A stretch of DNA of 64,000 nucleotides from Streptomyces achromogenes. Its GTDB lineage: Bacteria > Actinomycetota > Actinomycetes > Streptomycetales > Streptomycetaceae. Below are positions 51,972-64,000 of this stretch, one piece after another. The translations under genes were made by a program, and so were the position numbers. Numbering within the stretch: the stretch's first letter is position 1; every line of letters begins with the position of its first letter. The stretch covers positions 744,001 to 808,000 of the forward strand of contig NZ_JAUSYH010000001.1 of the NCBI RefSeq assembly GCF_030816715.1, read 5' to 3'. Under the pieces are notes generated by a model, which saw nothing but the letters and a program-made list of their open reading frames with translations, had not been told where the DNA came from and did not search any database.

Positions 51972-52337
51972 ATGAATACCGCAAGCCAGCAGCTGGCCGC
52001 CACGAGCGGCCTGCTCAGCCTCGGGCTGTTCATGGTCCCCGTGCTCCTCGTGATCGTTCTGGGCGGGAGCTTCTGGCTGGGCGCGCGCATCAAGTCGCGC
52101 GAGTCGGACCGGCCGCGCCCCGAGGAACAGCCGCACCTCCCGCCCGGCGGGGCGGTGCACGAGATCCGCGAGCACCGGGAACCCGAGGAGGTACCCCGGA
52201 CGCCGGACGGCGGACGCCCCCTCACTCCCTACGAGCTGACCAACATGCAGACCAGAGCGAGCACGGACCAGAAACGGCCGCGCTGGAGCCGCGGCAGCAG
52301 CGGGTCCTTCGGCGGCGGCGGACTCGGCGCGCACTGA
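51972..52337 (+). CDS. Small membrane protein (DUF6479-like)
   Basis: A 121-residue protein: residues 14-38 (LLSLGLFMVPVLLVIVLGGSFWLGARI) are one membrane helix near the N-terminus, followed by a charged stretch (REHREPEEVPRTPDGGRPLTPYELTNMQ) and a Gly-rich tail GSSGSFGGGGLGAH. This plan is that of DUF6479, a Streptomyces-limited family of unknown function. The start at ATG 51972 was chosen because the helix then sits as in relatives; an ATG at 51927 is also in frame. It is closed by the terminator at 52373. Confidence 0.78.
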   Translation: MNTASQQLAATSGLLSLGLFMVPVLLVIVLGGSFWLGARIKSRESDRPRPEEQPHLPPGGAVHEIREHREPEEVPRTPDGGRPLTPYELTNMQTRASTDQKRPRWSRGSSGSFGGGGLGAH

Positions 52338-52372
52338 CGTGAAGGCCCGCGCCGGACGCCGGGTGACCGGAG

Positions 52373-52416
52373 CGACACGGCCGGGGCGCTCCGCGCGGAG
52401 CGACCCGGCCGTGTCG
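52373..52416. terminator. Strong bidirectional hairpin terminator
   Basis: A perfect 13-bp stem CGACACGGCCGGG / CCCGGCCGTGTCG encloses a second self-complementary block (GCTCCGCGCGGAGC). It lies between the convergent DUF6479 and UvrA-like genes. Confidence 0.88.
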
Positions 52417-52460
52417 CCGGGGCGATGATGCCGGGGGCAGCCGTGCCGACCCGGGGGCCG

Positions 52461-54848
<2,388 letters not shown>

Positions 54849-54910
54849 CACATCTCCCTCACTCACTCGGGAGCACCTGCGCACTCCCTCGTTGCCCGGC
54901 CCGATCCACT

Positions 54911-54972
54911 CGACCGGTCGACCGGTCGACCGTCCTGCCGTCCTGCCGTCCTGCCGTCCTGCCGTCCTGCCG
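54911..54972. repeat. Two adjacent 8-bp tandem arrays upstream of the UvrA-like gene
   Basis: CGACCGGT repeats about 2.75 times (54911-54932), followed directly by TCCTGCCG five times (54933-54972). Both have 8-bp periods. They lie 63-124 bases upstream of the gene start, in or near the promoter. Confidence 0.85.
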
Positions 54973-55138
54973 TCCGACGCCACGCTATCCGCGGGCCGGG
55001 GGCGGCCGCTTCTCGAATACTGACGGGTTCTGTGGCGTTCAGGTTCGAACAGGGGACGGACAGTAAACGACAACCGGCGGCGAGGCCGGGCCGAAGGCGC
55101 TGAGATGGCCTGATTCGTCGTGCAGGATGAGGTGGAAG

Positions 55139-57199
55139 ATGGCCGACGTGATGCGGGCGGAACCGGCGCGGCGCGCGAAGGCGGGGGCGGGCGCTGCCGA
55201 GCAAGTCGCGAAGCAAGGCGCGAAGCAAGGCGCGAAGCAGGACGGGAAACAGGACGCGAAGAGCGCGCCGCAGGGCGTCCGGCGGAAGAGTGAGCAGAAA
55301 CGGTGCACCTGCCGGGCCACGGCGGCGGACGACGCGGTCGGCGGGGCGGAGGAGCGGTTCCGGGGCCTGCTCGAGGCGGCGCCGGACGCCATGGTCATCG
55401 TCGACGACACGGGTGCCATCCGGCTCGTCAACGCCCAGACCGAGGCCCTGTTCGGGCACGGCCGTGAGGAACTGCTCGGCCGGCCCGTCGAGTTGCTGAT
55501 CCCGCACCGGTTCCACGGCCAGCACACCGCGCACCGCAGCGGGTACACGACCAACCGGCAGGTGCGTCCGATGGGCGCCGGTCTCGAACTGCACGGTCTG
55601 CGCAAGGACGGCACGGAGTTCCCCGTCGAGATCAGCCTGAGCCCGCTGGAGACCCCGGACGGCCTGCTGGTCTCCGCGGCCGTGCGCGACGTCAGCGACC
55701 GCAAGGCGGCCGAGGCGCGCATCAACGAGCTCGCCGCTCTGGTGGAGTCCTCGCAGGACGCGATCCTCGCCAAGACCCTCGACGGCTACATCACCTACTG
55801 GAACGCGGCCGCTCAGCGCCTGTACGGGTACACCGCCGAGGAGGCCATCGGCCGGCACGTGTCGATGCTGGCCCCGGCGGAGCGGCGCGGGGAGGTCAGC
55901 GAGCTGCTCGAGCGGCTGCGGCACGCCGAGAAGGTCGAGCACTACGAGACACTGCGGCTGACCGACTCCGGGGAACTGCTGGACGTGGACGTCACGCTGT
56001 GGCCGACCCGCGACACGAACGGCAGGGTGGTCGGGGCCTGCGCGATCGTGCGGGACATCAGCGACCGCAAGCGCGCGGAGGCGGAACTCACTGCTCTGTA
56101 CGAGCAGCAGCGGCACATCGCGCTGACACTGCAGCGCAGTCTGATGGGGACACCGCCCGCGCTGCCCGGGCTGGCCACCGCGAGCCGCTACCGGCCGGCG
56201 ACACAGGGCGCCGGCGTGGGCGGCGACTGGTTCGACCTGATCCCGCTGGGCGCCGACCGGGTCGGTGTGCTGATAGGCGATGTCATGGGCCGCGGGCTCG
56301 AAGCGGCCGCCGTGATGGGACAGTTGAGGTCGGCGGCGCACGCGCTGGCGAAGACCGGCATGCAGCCGCGGCAGCTGATGCGAGCGCTGGACACCTGTGT
56401 CGCCGACCTCGACGTGCCGGACCAGCTCGTCACCTGCTGCTATCTGGTGATCGCCCCGGACGCGGGCACGGTGACCGTCTGCTCGGCAGGGCATCTGCCC
56501 GTCCTGGTGGCCGGCGCGGGCGCGGGGATCAGCGCTCTGCCCTGCCCGGTCAACGCCCCGCTCGGCGTGGGGGACGTCCTGTACGAGCAGGCCAGTTCGG
56601 AGATACCGCCGGGCGCGACGCTGGTGCTCTACACCGACGGCCTGATCGAGACGCCGGGCTGCGACATCGAGGTGCGCATCGGTGAACTGAGCCTGCTGCT
56701 GGACGATCTGTTCGTCGGCACGCCGTGCCTGGAGGCCGCCGCGGACCATGTCCTGGCGGCTCTGCTGCCGGACGCCGACAGCCACAACGACGACGTCACC
56801 CTGCTGCTGGCGCAACTGCCGGCCGCGCCGCTGGCCACCGTCACCACCCACCTCCCGGCCGTCCCGGCCTCCGTGCCGGAGGGGCGTGCCATTCTGCACA
56901 AGGCGCTGACCTCGTGGAACTGCGCGGACAGCGCCACCGACGCCCTCCTGTTGCTGTCGGAGACGCTGACCAACGCCGTCCAGCACGCCTCGGGGCCGGT
57001 GGGCCTGCATCTGCACCGGACGGCGACCGACCTCACGGTGGAGGTGAGCGACGGCAGCGCGCAGCTCCCCCAGCCGCGTTCGGCGATCGAGGACGAGGAG
57101 TCGGGCCGTGGTCTGCTCCTGGTTCGGGCCCTCGCCGCCAGTTGGGGCGTGCGGCCGACGGACGAGGGCAAGACGACATGGTTCAGGCTGAGGCTGTGA
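55139..57199 (+). CDS. PAS-PAS-SpoIIE phosphatase fused to an HATPase (anti-sigma kinase-like) domain
   Basis: A 686-residue signalling protein. A Lys/Gln-rich low-complexity N-terminus ([17 protein letters not shown]) is followed by PAS one at 70-180 ([23 protein letters not shown]), PAS two at 190-310 ([27 protein letters not shown]-type end [16 protein letters not shown]) and the SpoIIE phosphatase at 325-540 ([64 protein letters not shown]). The HATPase at 560-686 has [17 protein letters not shown] and [18 protein letters not shown]. Kinase and phosphatase on one chain can set a sigma antagonist switch. The ATG 55139 has GAGG 6 bases ahead. Confidence 0.92.
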   Translation: MADVMRAEPARRAKAGAGAAEQVAKQGAKQGAKQDGKQDAKSAPQGVRRKSEQKRCTCRATAADDAVGGAEERFRGLLEAAPDAMVIVDDTGAIRLVNAQTEALFGHGREELLGRPVELLIPHRFHGQHTAHRSGYTTNRQVRPMGAGLELHGLRKDGTEFPVEISLSPLETPDGLLVSAAVRDVSDRKAAEARINELAALVESSQDAILAKTLDGYITYWNAAAQRLYGYTAEEAIGRHVSMLAPAERRGEVSELLERLRHAEKVEHYETLRLTDSGELLDVDVTLWPTRDTNGRVVGACAIVRDISDRKRAEAELTALYEQQRHIALTLQRSLMGTPPALPGLATASRYRPATQGAGVGGDWFDLIPLGADRVGVLIGDVMGRGLEAAAVMGQLRSAAHALAKTGMQPRQLMRALDTCVADLDVPDQLVTCCYLVIAPDAGTVTVCSAGHLPVLVAGAGAGISALPCPVNAPLGVGDVLYEQASSEIPPGATLVLYTDGLIETPGCDIEVRIGELSLLLDDLFVGTPCLEAAADHVLAALLPDADSHNDDVTLLLAQLPAAPLATVTTHLPAVPASVPEGRAILHKALTSWNCADSATDALLLLSETLTNAVQHASGPVGLHLHRTATDLTVEVSDGSAQLPQPRSAIEDEESGRGLLLVRALAASWGVRPTDEGKTTWFRLRL

Positions 57200-58160
57200 G
57201 CCCCCGGGGCGGGCCGCCGCAGCTCCAGGCGAGCGCGTCGAGGTGCGCCTGCACATAGGGGACGGCCACCGCGTGCAGTTCGCGTTCCCCGTCGACGAAG
57301 GCCGGCTGGACGTTGACCTCGAAGACGACTCCGCCGTTCTCCACGGCCAGGTCGACGCCGGCGAAGGGCAGCCCGACCGAGGCGGTGGCGGCGACGGCGA
57401 GCTCGCCCAGCCGGGGGTCCAGGTCCGGCGGGGCGATGTGGACCGCGGTCGCGCCCCGGCAGGTGTTGCAGGGGGTGTCGGTCTCGGGCTGGAGGTGCTC
57501 GCGGGCGTGCACGACGCGGTCACCGAGGACGAAGACGCGGAACTGGTGGCGCCGGCCGTCGGCGGTCACGTTGCCGGCGTCGCGGGAGAGCAGCCAGTCG
57601 GTGCCGCGTTCGGCGTAGTAGGCGGCGGCGTCCGCCAGCTGGGCGCGGGTGGTGACGTGGAAGGTGTCGTTGCCGCCGGTACCGACCACGGGCCTGGCCC
57701 AGGTGTCCCCGCCGAGCCGGTCGAACGCGTCGGCCGCCTCCCGCGGCGCGGGACGGGACAGCACGGCGGTCTCCATCTGGGCGACGCCGTCCCGGCGGAA
57801 GCGTTCGACGGTGAGGTTCTTCTCGGTCGCCGTCCGCCACTCCTCGGGACCGGCCGCCAGGGTGACCACGCCATGGGCTTCCAGGAGCTCCTGGAAGCCG
57901 GCGAGGCCCCGTCGGCGGTGCGGCGGGATCTCGTAGAGCAGGACGACGTCGGGCTCGGCGTCGATCCGCTCCTCGGGGACCCGCAGCCGTAACCGGTCCC
58001 CGTGGCGGGTCGCCCGCCCCGTTCCGCCGGTCGCGAAGTGCCGGGAGTCGATCCGGACGGGCGGCGCGCCGGTGAGCAGTTCCACGGCGTCGGCGAGGTA
58101 CTCGCGGCACCCCTCGGGAGAGGTGGGGTCGGCGATCAGGGCGATGCACGGTCGGGACAC
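57183..58160 (-). CDS. ATP-grasp ligase (RimK/glutathione-synthetase-like)
   Basis: A 325-residue ATP-grasp protein. The N-terminal domain is [16 protein letters not shown] and a pre-grasp fold to about 110. The ATP part has [25 protein letters not shown] (adenine-binding helix), [21 protein letters not shown] (Lys/Gly-rich loop with Arg in place of Lys), [22 protein letters not shown] and the metal site [23 protein letters not shown] (Asp, Glu, Asn). It should join an acid and an amine with ATP; the substrate is unknown. The last 17 bases overlap the end of the PAS-SpoIIE gene on the other strand. The 392-base gap upstream (58161-58552) has no gene I can see. Confidence 0.88.
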   Translation of the reverse strand: MSRPCIALIADPTSPEGCREYLADAVELLTGAPPVRIDSRHFATGGTGRATRHGDRLRLRVPEERIDAEPDVVLLYEIPPHRRRGLAGFQELLEAHGVVTLAAGPEEWRTATEKNLTVERFRRDGVAQMETAVLSRPAPREAADAFDRLGGDTWARPVVGTGGNDTFHVTTRAQLADAAAYYAERGTDWLLSRDAGNVTADGRRHQFRVFVLGDRVVHAREHLQPETDTPCNTCRGATAVHIAPPDLDPRLGELAVAATASVGLPFAGVDLAVENGGVVFEVNVQPAFVDGERELHAVAVPYVQAHLDALAWSCGGPPRGLTASA

Positions 58161-58552
58161 AGCGGCCTCCAGGGGCTCTCGACGCGCGCTCGTACCGCGG
58201 ACGGCCCTCGCACGGCCCGAGCGGTGTCACGGATGGTGCCTGTCGCGCGGGTGGTCGCACACCTGTCGCCGCGGAAGCCGCGCCGGTGTGCGGGCCGTCG
58301 CCGGGCCCGGACGGGCGCCGGGCCGGACGGCCGGTGACCAGGGTGGTGGGGCAGGCCCCGGGGATCCGTGTGCGGGGCCGGCCGACCACTGTAAGCACCG
58401 GGTGCGGCGTCGTGCCAGGGCGCACGACGGCCCGGCGCCTGCCCCTCCCCCTGCGCCGTCCGCCCCGGCCCGTGCGCCCTGGCCGGACAGGCGCGCCGCG
58501 GCCCCCGGGAGGCGGCGGCCGCGCCGGCCTCAGCCGTCCCGGCGCCGGAGCC

Positions 58553-60937
58553 TCAGCCGTCCCAGGCCCAGTCCGCCACCTCGGGAAGGTCGGTGCCGTG
58601 GACGCGGATCCAGTCGTGGTGGCGCAGTCGCGCGTCCTCCATCCGCTGGCGTACGGCGGCGGCGCGCACGGCGAGACCGGGGACGCGGTCGATGACGTCC
58701 ATGACGAGGCGGTAGCGGTCGAGGTCGTTGCGGACGACCATGTCGAACGGTGTGGTCGTGGTGCCGATCTCCTTGTATCCGCGTACGTGCAGGTTCCGGT
58801 GGCCGGTGCGGCGGTAGGCGAGGCGGTGGATCAGCCACGGGTAGCCGTGGTAGGCGAAGATCACCGGCCGGTCGGTGGTGAACAGACCGTCGTACTCGAA
58901 GTCGCTCATCCCGTGCGGGTGTTCGCCGGCCGGCAGCAGCCGGGCGATGTCCACGACGTTGACCACGCGGACCGCCAGCTCCGGCAGATGGCGGCGCAGC
59001 AGCTGGGCCGCGGCCAGCACCTCCTGGGTGGGCACGTCCCCCGCGCAGCCGAGGACCACGTCGGGTTCGCGGGTGCCGTCCCCGCTGCCGGCCCACTCCC
59101 ACACGCCGGCCCCCCGCGCGCAGTGCGCGCGGGCCTGATCCATCGTCAGCCAGTCGTAGCAGGGCTGCTTTCCGGCCACGATGACGTTGACGTAGTCGCG
59201 GCTGCGCAGGACATGGTCGGCCACGGACAGCAACGTGTTGGCGTCCGGCGGCAGGTAGACCCGTACGACCTCGGGGCTCTTGTTGAGGACGTGGTCCACG
59301 AAGCCGGGGTCCTGGTGGGAGAAGCCGTTGTGGTCCTGTCGCCAGACGTGCGAGGTGAGCAGGTAGTTGAGGGAGGCGACGGGCGCCCGCCAGGGCAGCC
59401 GGCGGGTGACGCGCAGCCACTTGATGTGCTGGTTGACCATGGAGTCGACGATGTGCGCGAACGCCTCGTAGCAGGAGAACAGACCATGACGACCCGTCAG
59501 CAGATAGCCCTCCAGCCAGCCCTGGCAGGTGTGTTCGGAGAGGATCTCCATCACCCGGCCGTGCCGGTCGAGGTTCTCGTCGACCTGGAGGGTCTGCGCC
59601 TGCCAGGCCTTGCCGGTGGCTCCGTAGACGGCCTGGAGCCGGTTGGAGGCGGTCTCGTCCGGGCCGACGAGCCGGAAGTCACGCCGGTCGGCGGTGGAGC
59701 GCATCACGTCCTCGAGCAGGCCGCCCAGCACGGCGGTCGGTTCGTGCAGTGCGGCGCCCGGCCTGTCCACGGGGACGGCGTGCGCGTCCAGGTCGGGCAG
59801 CGGGAGTTCGCGCAGCAGCAGCCCGCCGTTGGCGTGCGGGGTGGCGCCGAGCCGGCGGTCCCCTTCGGGGATCCACGCCTGCACGTCGAGGCGGGGCGCG
59901 CCGCGTTCGTCGAAGAGCTCCTGCGGCCGGTAGGAGCGCAGCCACGCTTCCAGCTGCCGCAGGTGTTCGGGGTTGTCGCGGACGGCGGACAGCGGCACCT
60001 GGTGGGCGCGCCAGGTCCCCTCGACCGGGAGGCCGTCGACGTGGGCGGGGCCGGTCCAGCCCTTCGGGGTGCGCAGCACGATCACCGGCCAGCGGGGGCG
60101 TTCGCCGGAGCCCTCCTCCCGGGCGGCGCGCTGGAGGGCCGCGATGCGGTCCAGGGCGGTGTCCATGGCCTGCGCCATCGCGCGGTGGACGGCGTCGGGC
60201 TCGTCGCCGGTGACGTGGATCGGGTCGTGGCCGTAGCCGCGCAGCAGGTCGTCGAGCTCGGGCTCGGGGATGCGCGCGAGCACCGTCGGGTTGGCGATCT
60301 TGTACCCGTTGAGGTGCAGGATCGGCAGGACGGCGCCGTCGTGCACCGGGTCGAGGAACTTGTCGGAGTGCCAGGAGGCGGCCAGCGGCCCGGTCTCCGC
60401 CTCGCCGTCGCCGATCACACAGGCGACCAGCAGGTCGGGGTTGTCGAAGGCGGCGCCGTACGCGTGGGAGAGCGAATAGCCGAGTTCGCCGCCCTCGTGG
60501 ATGGAGCCGGGGGTCTCCGGGGCGACGTGGCTGGGGATGCCGCCGGGGAAGGAGAACTGCTTGAACAGCCGGGCCATGCCGGCCGCGTCCTGGGTGACGT
60601 CCGGGTAGATCTCGGAGTAGGAGCCCTCCAGCCAGGAGTTCGCCACCACCGCGGGCCCGCCGTGCCCGGGTCCCCAGATGCACAGGGCGCGCAGATCACG
60701 GGTGCGGATGACGCGGTTGAGGTGGGTGTACACGAGGTTCAGCCCGGGCGAGGTGCCCCAGTGGCCCAGCAGTCGCGGCTTGACGTGCTCCGGCCGCAGC
60801 GGCTCGGTGAGCAGCGGGTTGGCCATGAGGTAGATCTGGCCGACGGCCAGGTAGTTCGCGGCGCGCCAGTGGGCGTGCAGCGTCCTGAGCTCGTCGTCGG
60901 TGAGCCGGGCGGACGTCGCTTGCGGGTCGACGGGCAT
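58553..60937 (-). CDS. Phosphoketolase family protein
   Basis: A 794-residue thiamine diphosphate enzyme that splits xylulose 5-phosphate (and possibly fructose 6-phosphate) with phosphate to acetyl phosphate and an aldose phosphate. Family motifs are [16 protein letters not shown] [48 protein letters not shown] (ThDP loop), [67 protein letters not shown] (catalytic His), [13 protein letters not shown] and NVIVAGKQP. The length is the usual 790-800. GAAGGGA precedes the ATG at 60937. An RpiB homologue lies 181 bases upstream on the same strand, tying it to the pentose phosphate route. Confidence 0.95.
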   Translation of the reverse strand: MPVDPQATSARLTDDELRTLHAHWRAANYLAVGQIYLMANPLLTEPLRPEHVKPRLLGHWGTSPGLNLVYTHLNRVIRTRDLRALCIWGPGHGGPAVVANSWLEGSYSEIYPDVTQDAAGMARLFKQFSFPGGIPSHVAPETPGSIHEGGELGYSLSHAYGAAFDNPDLLVACVIGDGEAETGPLAASWHSDKFLDPVHDGAVLPILHLNGYKIANPTVLARIPEPELDDLLRGYGHDPIHVTGDEPDAVHRAMAQAMDTALDRIAALQRAAREEGSGERPRWPVIVLRTPKGWTGPAHVDGLPVEGTWRAHQVPLSAVRDNPEHLRQLEAWLRSYRPQELFDERGAPRLDVQAWIPEGDRRLGATPHANGGLLLRELPLPDLDAHAVPVDRPGAALHEPTAVLGGLLEDVMRSTADRRDFRLVGPDETASNRLQAVYGATGKAWQAQTLQVDENLDRHGRVMEILSEHTCQGWLEGYLLTGRHGLFSCYEAFAHIVDSMVNQHIKWLRVTRRLPWRAPVASLNYLLTSHVWRQDHNGFSHQDPGFVDHVLNKSPEVVRVYLPPDANTLLSVADHVLRSRDYVNVIVAGKQPCYDWLTMDQARAHCARGAGVWEWAGSGDGTREPDVVLGCAGDVPTQEVLAAAQLLRRHLPELAVRVVNVVDIARLLPAGEHPHGMSDFEYDGLFTTDRPVIFAYHGYPWLIHRLAYRRTGHRNLHVRGYKEIGTTTTPFDMVVRNDLDRYRLVMDVIDRVPGLAVRAAAVRQRMEDARLRHHDWIRVHGTDLPEVADWAWDG

Positions 60938-61118
60938 CTCGGGTTCCCTTCCGGATCGGGTTCGCTCGGAGGTGCGTGCCGGTCCGTACCCGCCCACCCT
61001 CCCCGCCGGCCGGGTACCCCACACGGCCGAGCGACCCATACGGAGCAGCGAAGCCGTCCGTAAGGGGCCCGTCCGAAAGGGGCCCGCCCGCAGGAGAGCG
61101 TCCGTAGCGGGCGCGGAC

Positions 61119-61691
61119 CTACAAGCCGGAGTCGGCCCCGCCCAGACCGAAGCCGTCGGGGGCGGGGACCGGACCGCGGGAGGCGCCCGGCACGCCCGCC
61201 GCACGTGCCGCGCCCGACACACCCGACGCGCGTGCCGCGTCTGACGCACCGGCGCCGTCGAGCGCCGCGAGGTGCGCGAGGTTCTGCCGGTCCTCGGCGT
61301 CCTGGCCGGCCTCGGCGGCGAACCAGGCGTCCAGGATCTCCTTGAGCAGCGGCTCGGAGGTCAGACGCAGGCTGAGCGCGAGGACGTTGGCGTCGTTCCA
61401 GCGCCGGGCGCCTTCAGCGGTGCCCGCGTCCGTGCACAGGGCGGCCCGGACGCCGGCGACCTTGTTGGCGGCGATGGACGCGCCCGTGCCGGTCCAGCAG
61501 CACACGACCGCCTGCTCGGAGGTCCCGTCGGCCACGTCACGTGCCGCCGCCGCGGAGCAGGCCGCCCACCGGGGGTCGTCGCCGGAGCGCAGCGCGCCGT
61601 GCGGCACCACGTCGTGCCCGCGGCCGCGCAGCTCCGCGACGAGGGCGCGGGCCACTGGTTCGTCCATGTCCGAGGAGACGGAGATCCGCAT
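61119..61691 (-). CDS. RpiB/LacAB-family sugar-phosphate isomerase with Ala-rich tail
   Basis: A 190-residue isomerase: [29 protein letters not shown] is the usual start (SSD in place of SDH), then [47 protein letters not shown], the RpiB active-site loop with its Cys (CCWTGTG instead of CGTG) and the phosphate-binding [18 protein letters not shown] closes the fold near 140. A further 40 residues of Ala/Gly/Ser ([19 protein letters not shown]) follow, not part of RpiB. It interconverts ribose/ribulose 5-phosphate or a related pair and sits upstream of the phosphoketolase, so both could act on pentose phosphates. Confidence 0.88.
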   Translation of the reverse strand: MRISVSSDMDEPVARALVAELRGRGHDVVPHGALRSGDDPRWAACSAAAARDVADGTSEQAVVCCWTGTGASIAANKVAGVRAALCTDAGTAEGARRWNDANVLALSLRLTSEPLLKEILDAWFAAEAGQDAEDRQNLAHLAALDGAGASDAARASGVSGAARAAGVPGASRGPVPAPDGFGLGGADSGL

Positions 61692-61905
61692 GTCCGCGAG
61701 CCTACTGACGGCAGGCCCGCCCTGTCGCCCCGAACGCCTCAAGGAGGCCGGGCCCACGGGACGTCGCCCCGCCGGAAGGGCACACGCACCACCCGGCTCC
61801 GCCCGCCGCGACCCCGCACACCGCACGGCACCGCAGCCACCTCGTGCACGTGCACCCTGCGCACCCCGCGCGCCCCGTGCCCGCCCGCCCGCGTCGACCG
61901 GACGA

Positions 61906-62832
61906 TCACCTCGCGGCAGCGGGAAGCCCGCTCGGCTCCCCGCTCGGCGACCCGTCCGTGACGCCGCCGACGAACGCGCCCGTGAGCCCGGCCGGATTGC
62001 CGGCCGGGACGATCCCCGAGTCCAGGACGGTGCGGGCGAACGGTTCGAGCAGATGGGCGAGGCGGGCGGTGGCGGCGGGCCCCAGCGTCCTCCACGGCGT
62101 GACGGCGGCCGCGTCCGTGTCGGCCTCGATCCCGGCCCGGACGGCCGCTCCCGCTTCGGTGAGACGTGCGTCCTCGTCGAGCCAGCCGCGCTCGCGGAGT
62201 TCCGTCTGCGCCGCCTGCCAGGCCGCGAGATCCCACCTGCGGGTCTGCCGCTGGAACTCCGCGTCCGCCTCACCCGCCGCGCACTTGAGCACCATGGCAC
62301 CGACCGGCCCCAGGCAGCGGCCGACGAGGGCGGCGACATGGCCGTCGCCGCGGTGTTCCCGCAGGGTGGTCAGCGCCTGCCACAGCCTGACGTGCGGCTG
62401 TTCCGGGCGGGGCAGAGCCTGGTTGGCCGCCCCGAGCACGCGTCCCGCGGTGTCCGCCGCCCGCGCCGCCTCCCAGGCGAGTTCCGCGGCCTCGGCCATC
62501 TCGGGCGAGCCGACGACGTCCTGACCGTGGAGGGCGGTCATGGCGGCGTCCACCGCCCGCTCACGCGCCGCGAGTACGTCCTCGGCCGTCGCCGCACGCC
62601 ACGCGTCCGGCAGCGCACGCGCCACGCGGTCGGGATGAAACACGTAGAAACAGCTGGTGACGACCGCGGCGGGGGCGGGCCCGAGGGGCGCCGCGCGGAG
62701 GGCGAAGTAACCCATCCAGTACCCGCGCATCCCGAGGCGGTCGGCGGCGGCGCGCACCTCGGGCGCGAAGTACACCAGTTGGTGGACCGGTTCGAACCTC
62801 TCCCACATCGCCCGTGCGACGGTGTCCTTCAC
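61906..62832 (-). CDS. SCO6745-family protein
   Basis: A 308-residue helical protein from GTG 62832 with GGGAGG about 5 bases ahead: KDTVARAMWERFEPVHQLVYFAPEVRAAADRLGMRGYWMGYFALRAAPLG is the conserved opening, VVTSCFYVFHPDRVARALPDAW next, then LWQALTTLREHRGDGHVAALVGRCLGP and a C-terminal winged-helix-like ARLTEAGAAVRAGIEADTDAAA. The SCO6745 family is widespread in actinobacteria and has no firm function. The DNA between this gene and the RpiB gene (61692-61905) holds no gene I can support. A frame upstream of 62832 reads mostly Arg/Cys and is not used. Confidence 0.85.
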   Translation of the reverse strand: MKDTVARAMWERFEPVHQLVYFAPEVRAAADRLGMRGYWMGYFALRAAPLGPAPAAVVTSCFYVFHPDRVARALPDAWRAATAEDVLAARERAVDAAMTALHGQDVVGSPEMAEAAELAWEAARAADTAGRVLGAANQALPRPEQPHVRLWQALTTLREHRGDGHVAALVGRCLGPVGAMVLKCAAGEADAEFQRQTRRWDLAAWQAAQTELRERGWLDEDARLTEAGAAVRAGIEADTDAAAVTPWRTLGPAATARLAHLLEPFARTVLDSGIVPAGNPAGLTGAFVGGVTDGSPSGEPSGLPAAAR

Positions 62833-63014
62833 CCAGTCCTCCCGACCGGTCCGGCGGCTGCACCTGCATCTGCACCTGCGAGAGGCAGCATCCGTCATGA
62901 CGGCGGTCATAACAACCCCGCCCGCCGGAGCCTGCGTACGCGCGGACCGTGCCGTCACCCTCCTCCTGTCACGCGGTTATGGACGTCGGCGTCCGCCCTG
63001 GCCTAGGGTGCCGG

Positions 63015-63028
63015 AGAAAGCGCTTTCT
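63015..63028. promoter_or_regulatory. LacI-type operator AGAAAGCGCTTTCT
   Basis: A perfect 14-bp palindrome with central GC, 36-49 bases upstream of the GH115-like gene. It is the common shape of LacI-family operators for sugar genes (GAAAGCGCTTTC). TAGGGT at 63004 could be a -10 element. Confidence 0.72.
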
Positions 63029-63063
63029 AGCATGGTCATGCCAGTGTCTAGTCGGGAGCGTCG

Positions 63064-64000
63064 ATGTCGCACACCGCACCACAGGACCCCTCGCAGCCGT
63101 GGAGCCGAAAGGCGTTTCTGCGGGGCATGACGGCCGTGGGAGTGGCCCCGCTGCTGCCGGCGGCGCTGCCCTCCGCCGCCCGGGCCGCCACGGCCGGCCC
63201 GGCTTCCGCCCGGCCCGACTTCGACCTGGTGCAAGGCGGTGTCGCCGTCGACGTGTTCGTGGACGCGGGCGCGGACCCCGCCGTGCTCCGCGCGGCCGGC
63301 GACCTGCAGGCCGACGTGGAACGGGTCACCGGAGTCCGGCCGGCCCTGCGGCGCACCCTGCCGGCACGGGCCACGGCGCTGATCGTGGTCGGCACGCTCG
63401 GCTCGAGCCCGGTCGTGGACCGTCTCGTCGCGCGCGAGCGGCTCGGTGTGCGGCAGGTCGCGGGGCGCTGGGAGGCGTCCGTGACCCAGGTGGTCGAGCG
63501 TCCGGCGCCCGGGGTGGACCGCGCCCTGGTGATCGCGGGCAGCGATCCGCGCGGCACGGTCTACGGGATCTACGACACCTCGGAGCGGATCGGAATCTCG
63601 CCCTGGTACTGGTGGGCCGACGTGCCCGTCGAGCGGCGGGACGCGGTCGCCGTGCCCGCGGGGCCCTTCGTGCGCCGCGAGCCGTCGGTCCGCTACCGGG
63701 GCGTCTTCATCAACGACGAGCAGAACCTGACCACTTGGTCGCACCGCACGCAGGAGACGGACAAGAACATCGGTCCGCGGACGTACGAGCGCCTCTTCGA
63801 GCTGCTGCTCCGGCTGAAGGCGAACTACCTGTGGCCTGCGATGCATCCGTACTCCGACTTCTTCAACAAATACCGGGAGAATCCCGAACTGGCCGACCGC
63901 TACGGCATCGTGGTCGGCTCCAGCCATCCGGAGGCGCTGCTGCGCAACGGCGTCCACGAATGGGCGCCGTGGGCCGAGGAGCACCGCGGCGCGGACGGCG
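63064..64000 (+). CDS. GH115-like glycoside hydrolase (alpha-glucuronidase family), N-terminal part
   Basis: The first 312 residues are inside the window and the gene continues. A Tat-type signal (SRKAFLRGMTAVGVAPLLPAALPSAARA) precedes the domain ADPAVLRAAGDLQADVERVTGVRPAL, then DPRGTVYGIYDTSERIGISPWYWWADVPV, PSVRYRGVFINDEQNLTTWSHRT, LLLRLKANYLWPAMHPYSDFFNKYRENPELADRYGIVVGSSHPEALLRN. GIYDxSExxGVSPWYWWADVP and KANYLWPAMW...DRYGIVMGTSHHEPM are GH115 hallmarks. It would free glucuronic acid side chains from xylan outside the cell. A LacI-type palindrome upstream points to sugar-controlled expression. Confidence 0.88.
   Translation, partial: MSHTAPQDPSQPWSRKAFLRGMTAVGVAPLLPAALPSAARAATAGPASARPDFDLVQGGVAVDVFVDAGADPAVLRAAGDLQADVERVTGVRPALRRTLPARATALIVVGTLGSSPVVDRLVARERLGVRQVAGRWEASVTQVVERPAPGVDRALVIAGSDPRGTVYGIYDTSERIGISPWYWWADVPVERRDAVAVPAGPFVRREPSVRYRGVFINDEQNLTTWSHRTQETDKNIGPRTYERLFELLLRLKANYLWPAMHPYSDFFNKYRENPELADRYGIVVGSSHPEALLRNGVHEWAPWAEEHRGADG

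Noticed and set aside
54863..57523. 886-codon minus-strand frame opposite the PAS-SpoIIE gene
   Set aside because: Antisense shadow of a gene with complete PAS, SpoIIE and HATPase motifs; its translation has no recognisable domain.

Overview
The window is about 72-75% GC chromosomal DNA from a Streptomyces or a close relative. The taxonomic evidence is the content: a chaplin with a LAxTG sorting signal, an SsgA-like sporulation regulator, an NsdA/NsdB-like HTH-TPR regulator, a DUF397 protein, an SPW protein, SpoIIE-type phosphatases with PAS domains, many GTG starts and very high GC3. No rRNA gene, complete tRNA gene, CRISPR array or prophage was seen. The window starts inside an aldo/keto reductase gene and ends inside a GH115-like glycoside hydrolase gene.

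Layout. 1-6 kb: aldehyde dehydrogenase, an ECF42-type sigma factor paired with a YciI/DGPF protein, an acyl-CoA dehydrogenase-like protein and an MMPL transporter remnant. 7-12 kb: a photobiology-like group of MarR regulator (frameshifted), NAD-binding SDR/DUF2867 protein, photolyase and a B12-binding MerR regulator of the LitR/CarH type (broken by an internal deletion). 12-21 kb: SPW membrane protein, GNAT, two-domain chaplin, secreted peptidase plus FMN glutamate-synthase-like pair, alpha/beta hydrolase, release-factor-like protein, Gfo/Idh/MocA oxidoreductase and SsgA-like protein. 21-29 kb: PAS-PP2C phosphatase, NsdA/B-like regulator, phosphotransferase, secreted amidase and small proteins.

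29-51 kb is a CoA-ester catabolic region. The order fadD19-like / echA19-like (divergent), then DUF35 protein, ltp4-like and ltp3-like genes, matches what I recall of the Mycobacterium tuberculosis cholesterol side-chain locus Rv3515c-Rv3523. It continues with a PaaK-type ligase, two more acyl-CoA ligases, a nitronate-monooxygenase-fold protein, a carotenoid-desaturase-like FAD protein and, further on, an acyl-CoA dehydrogenase behind a KstR-like box. Two copies of a second palindrome (33349 and 43793) mark the two ends of the main block. The block is interrupted at 38.2-40.9 kb by an inverted pair of IS5-like copies, one truncated and one internally deleted, that bracket a divergent AraC/NmrA-like pair and a 5' tRNA-Arg-like fragment.

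45-64 kb: tandem-Nudix protein, Ser/Thr kinase, MpaB-like oxygenase, universal stress protein, Csp-like copper-storage protein, UvrA-like ATPase, PAS-SpoIIE-HATPase protein, ATP-grasp ligase, phosphoketolase with an adjacent RpiB homologue, SCO6745-family protein, and the start of a GH115-like enzyme behind a LacI-type palindrome.

Functions are assigned by reading the translated sequences and recalling families; no database search was run.
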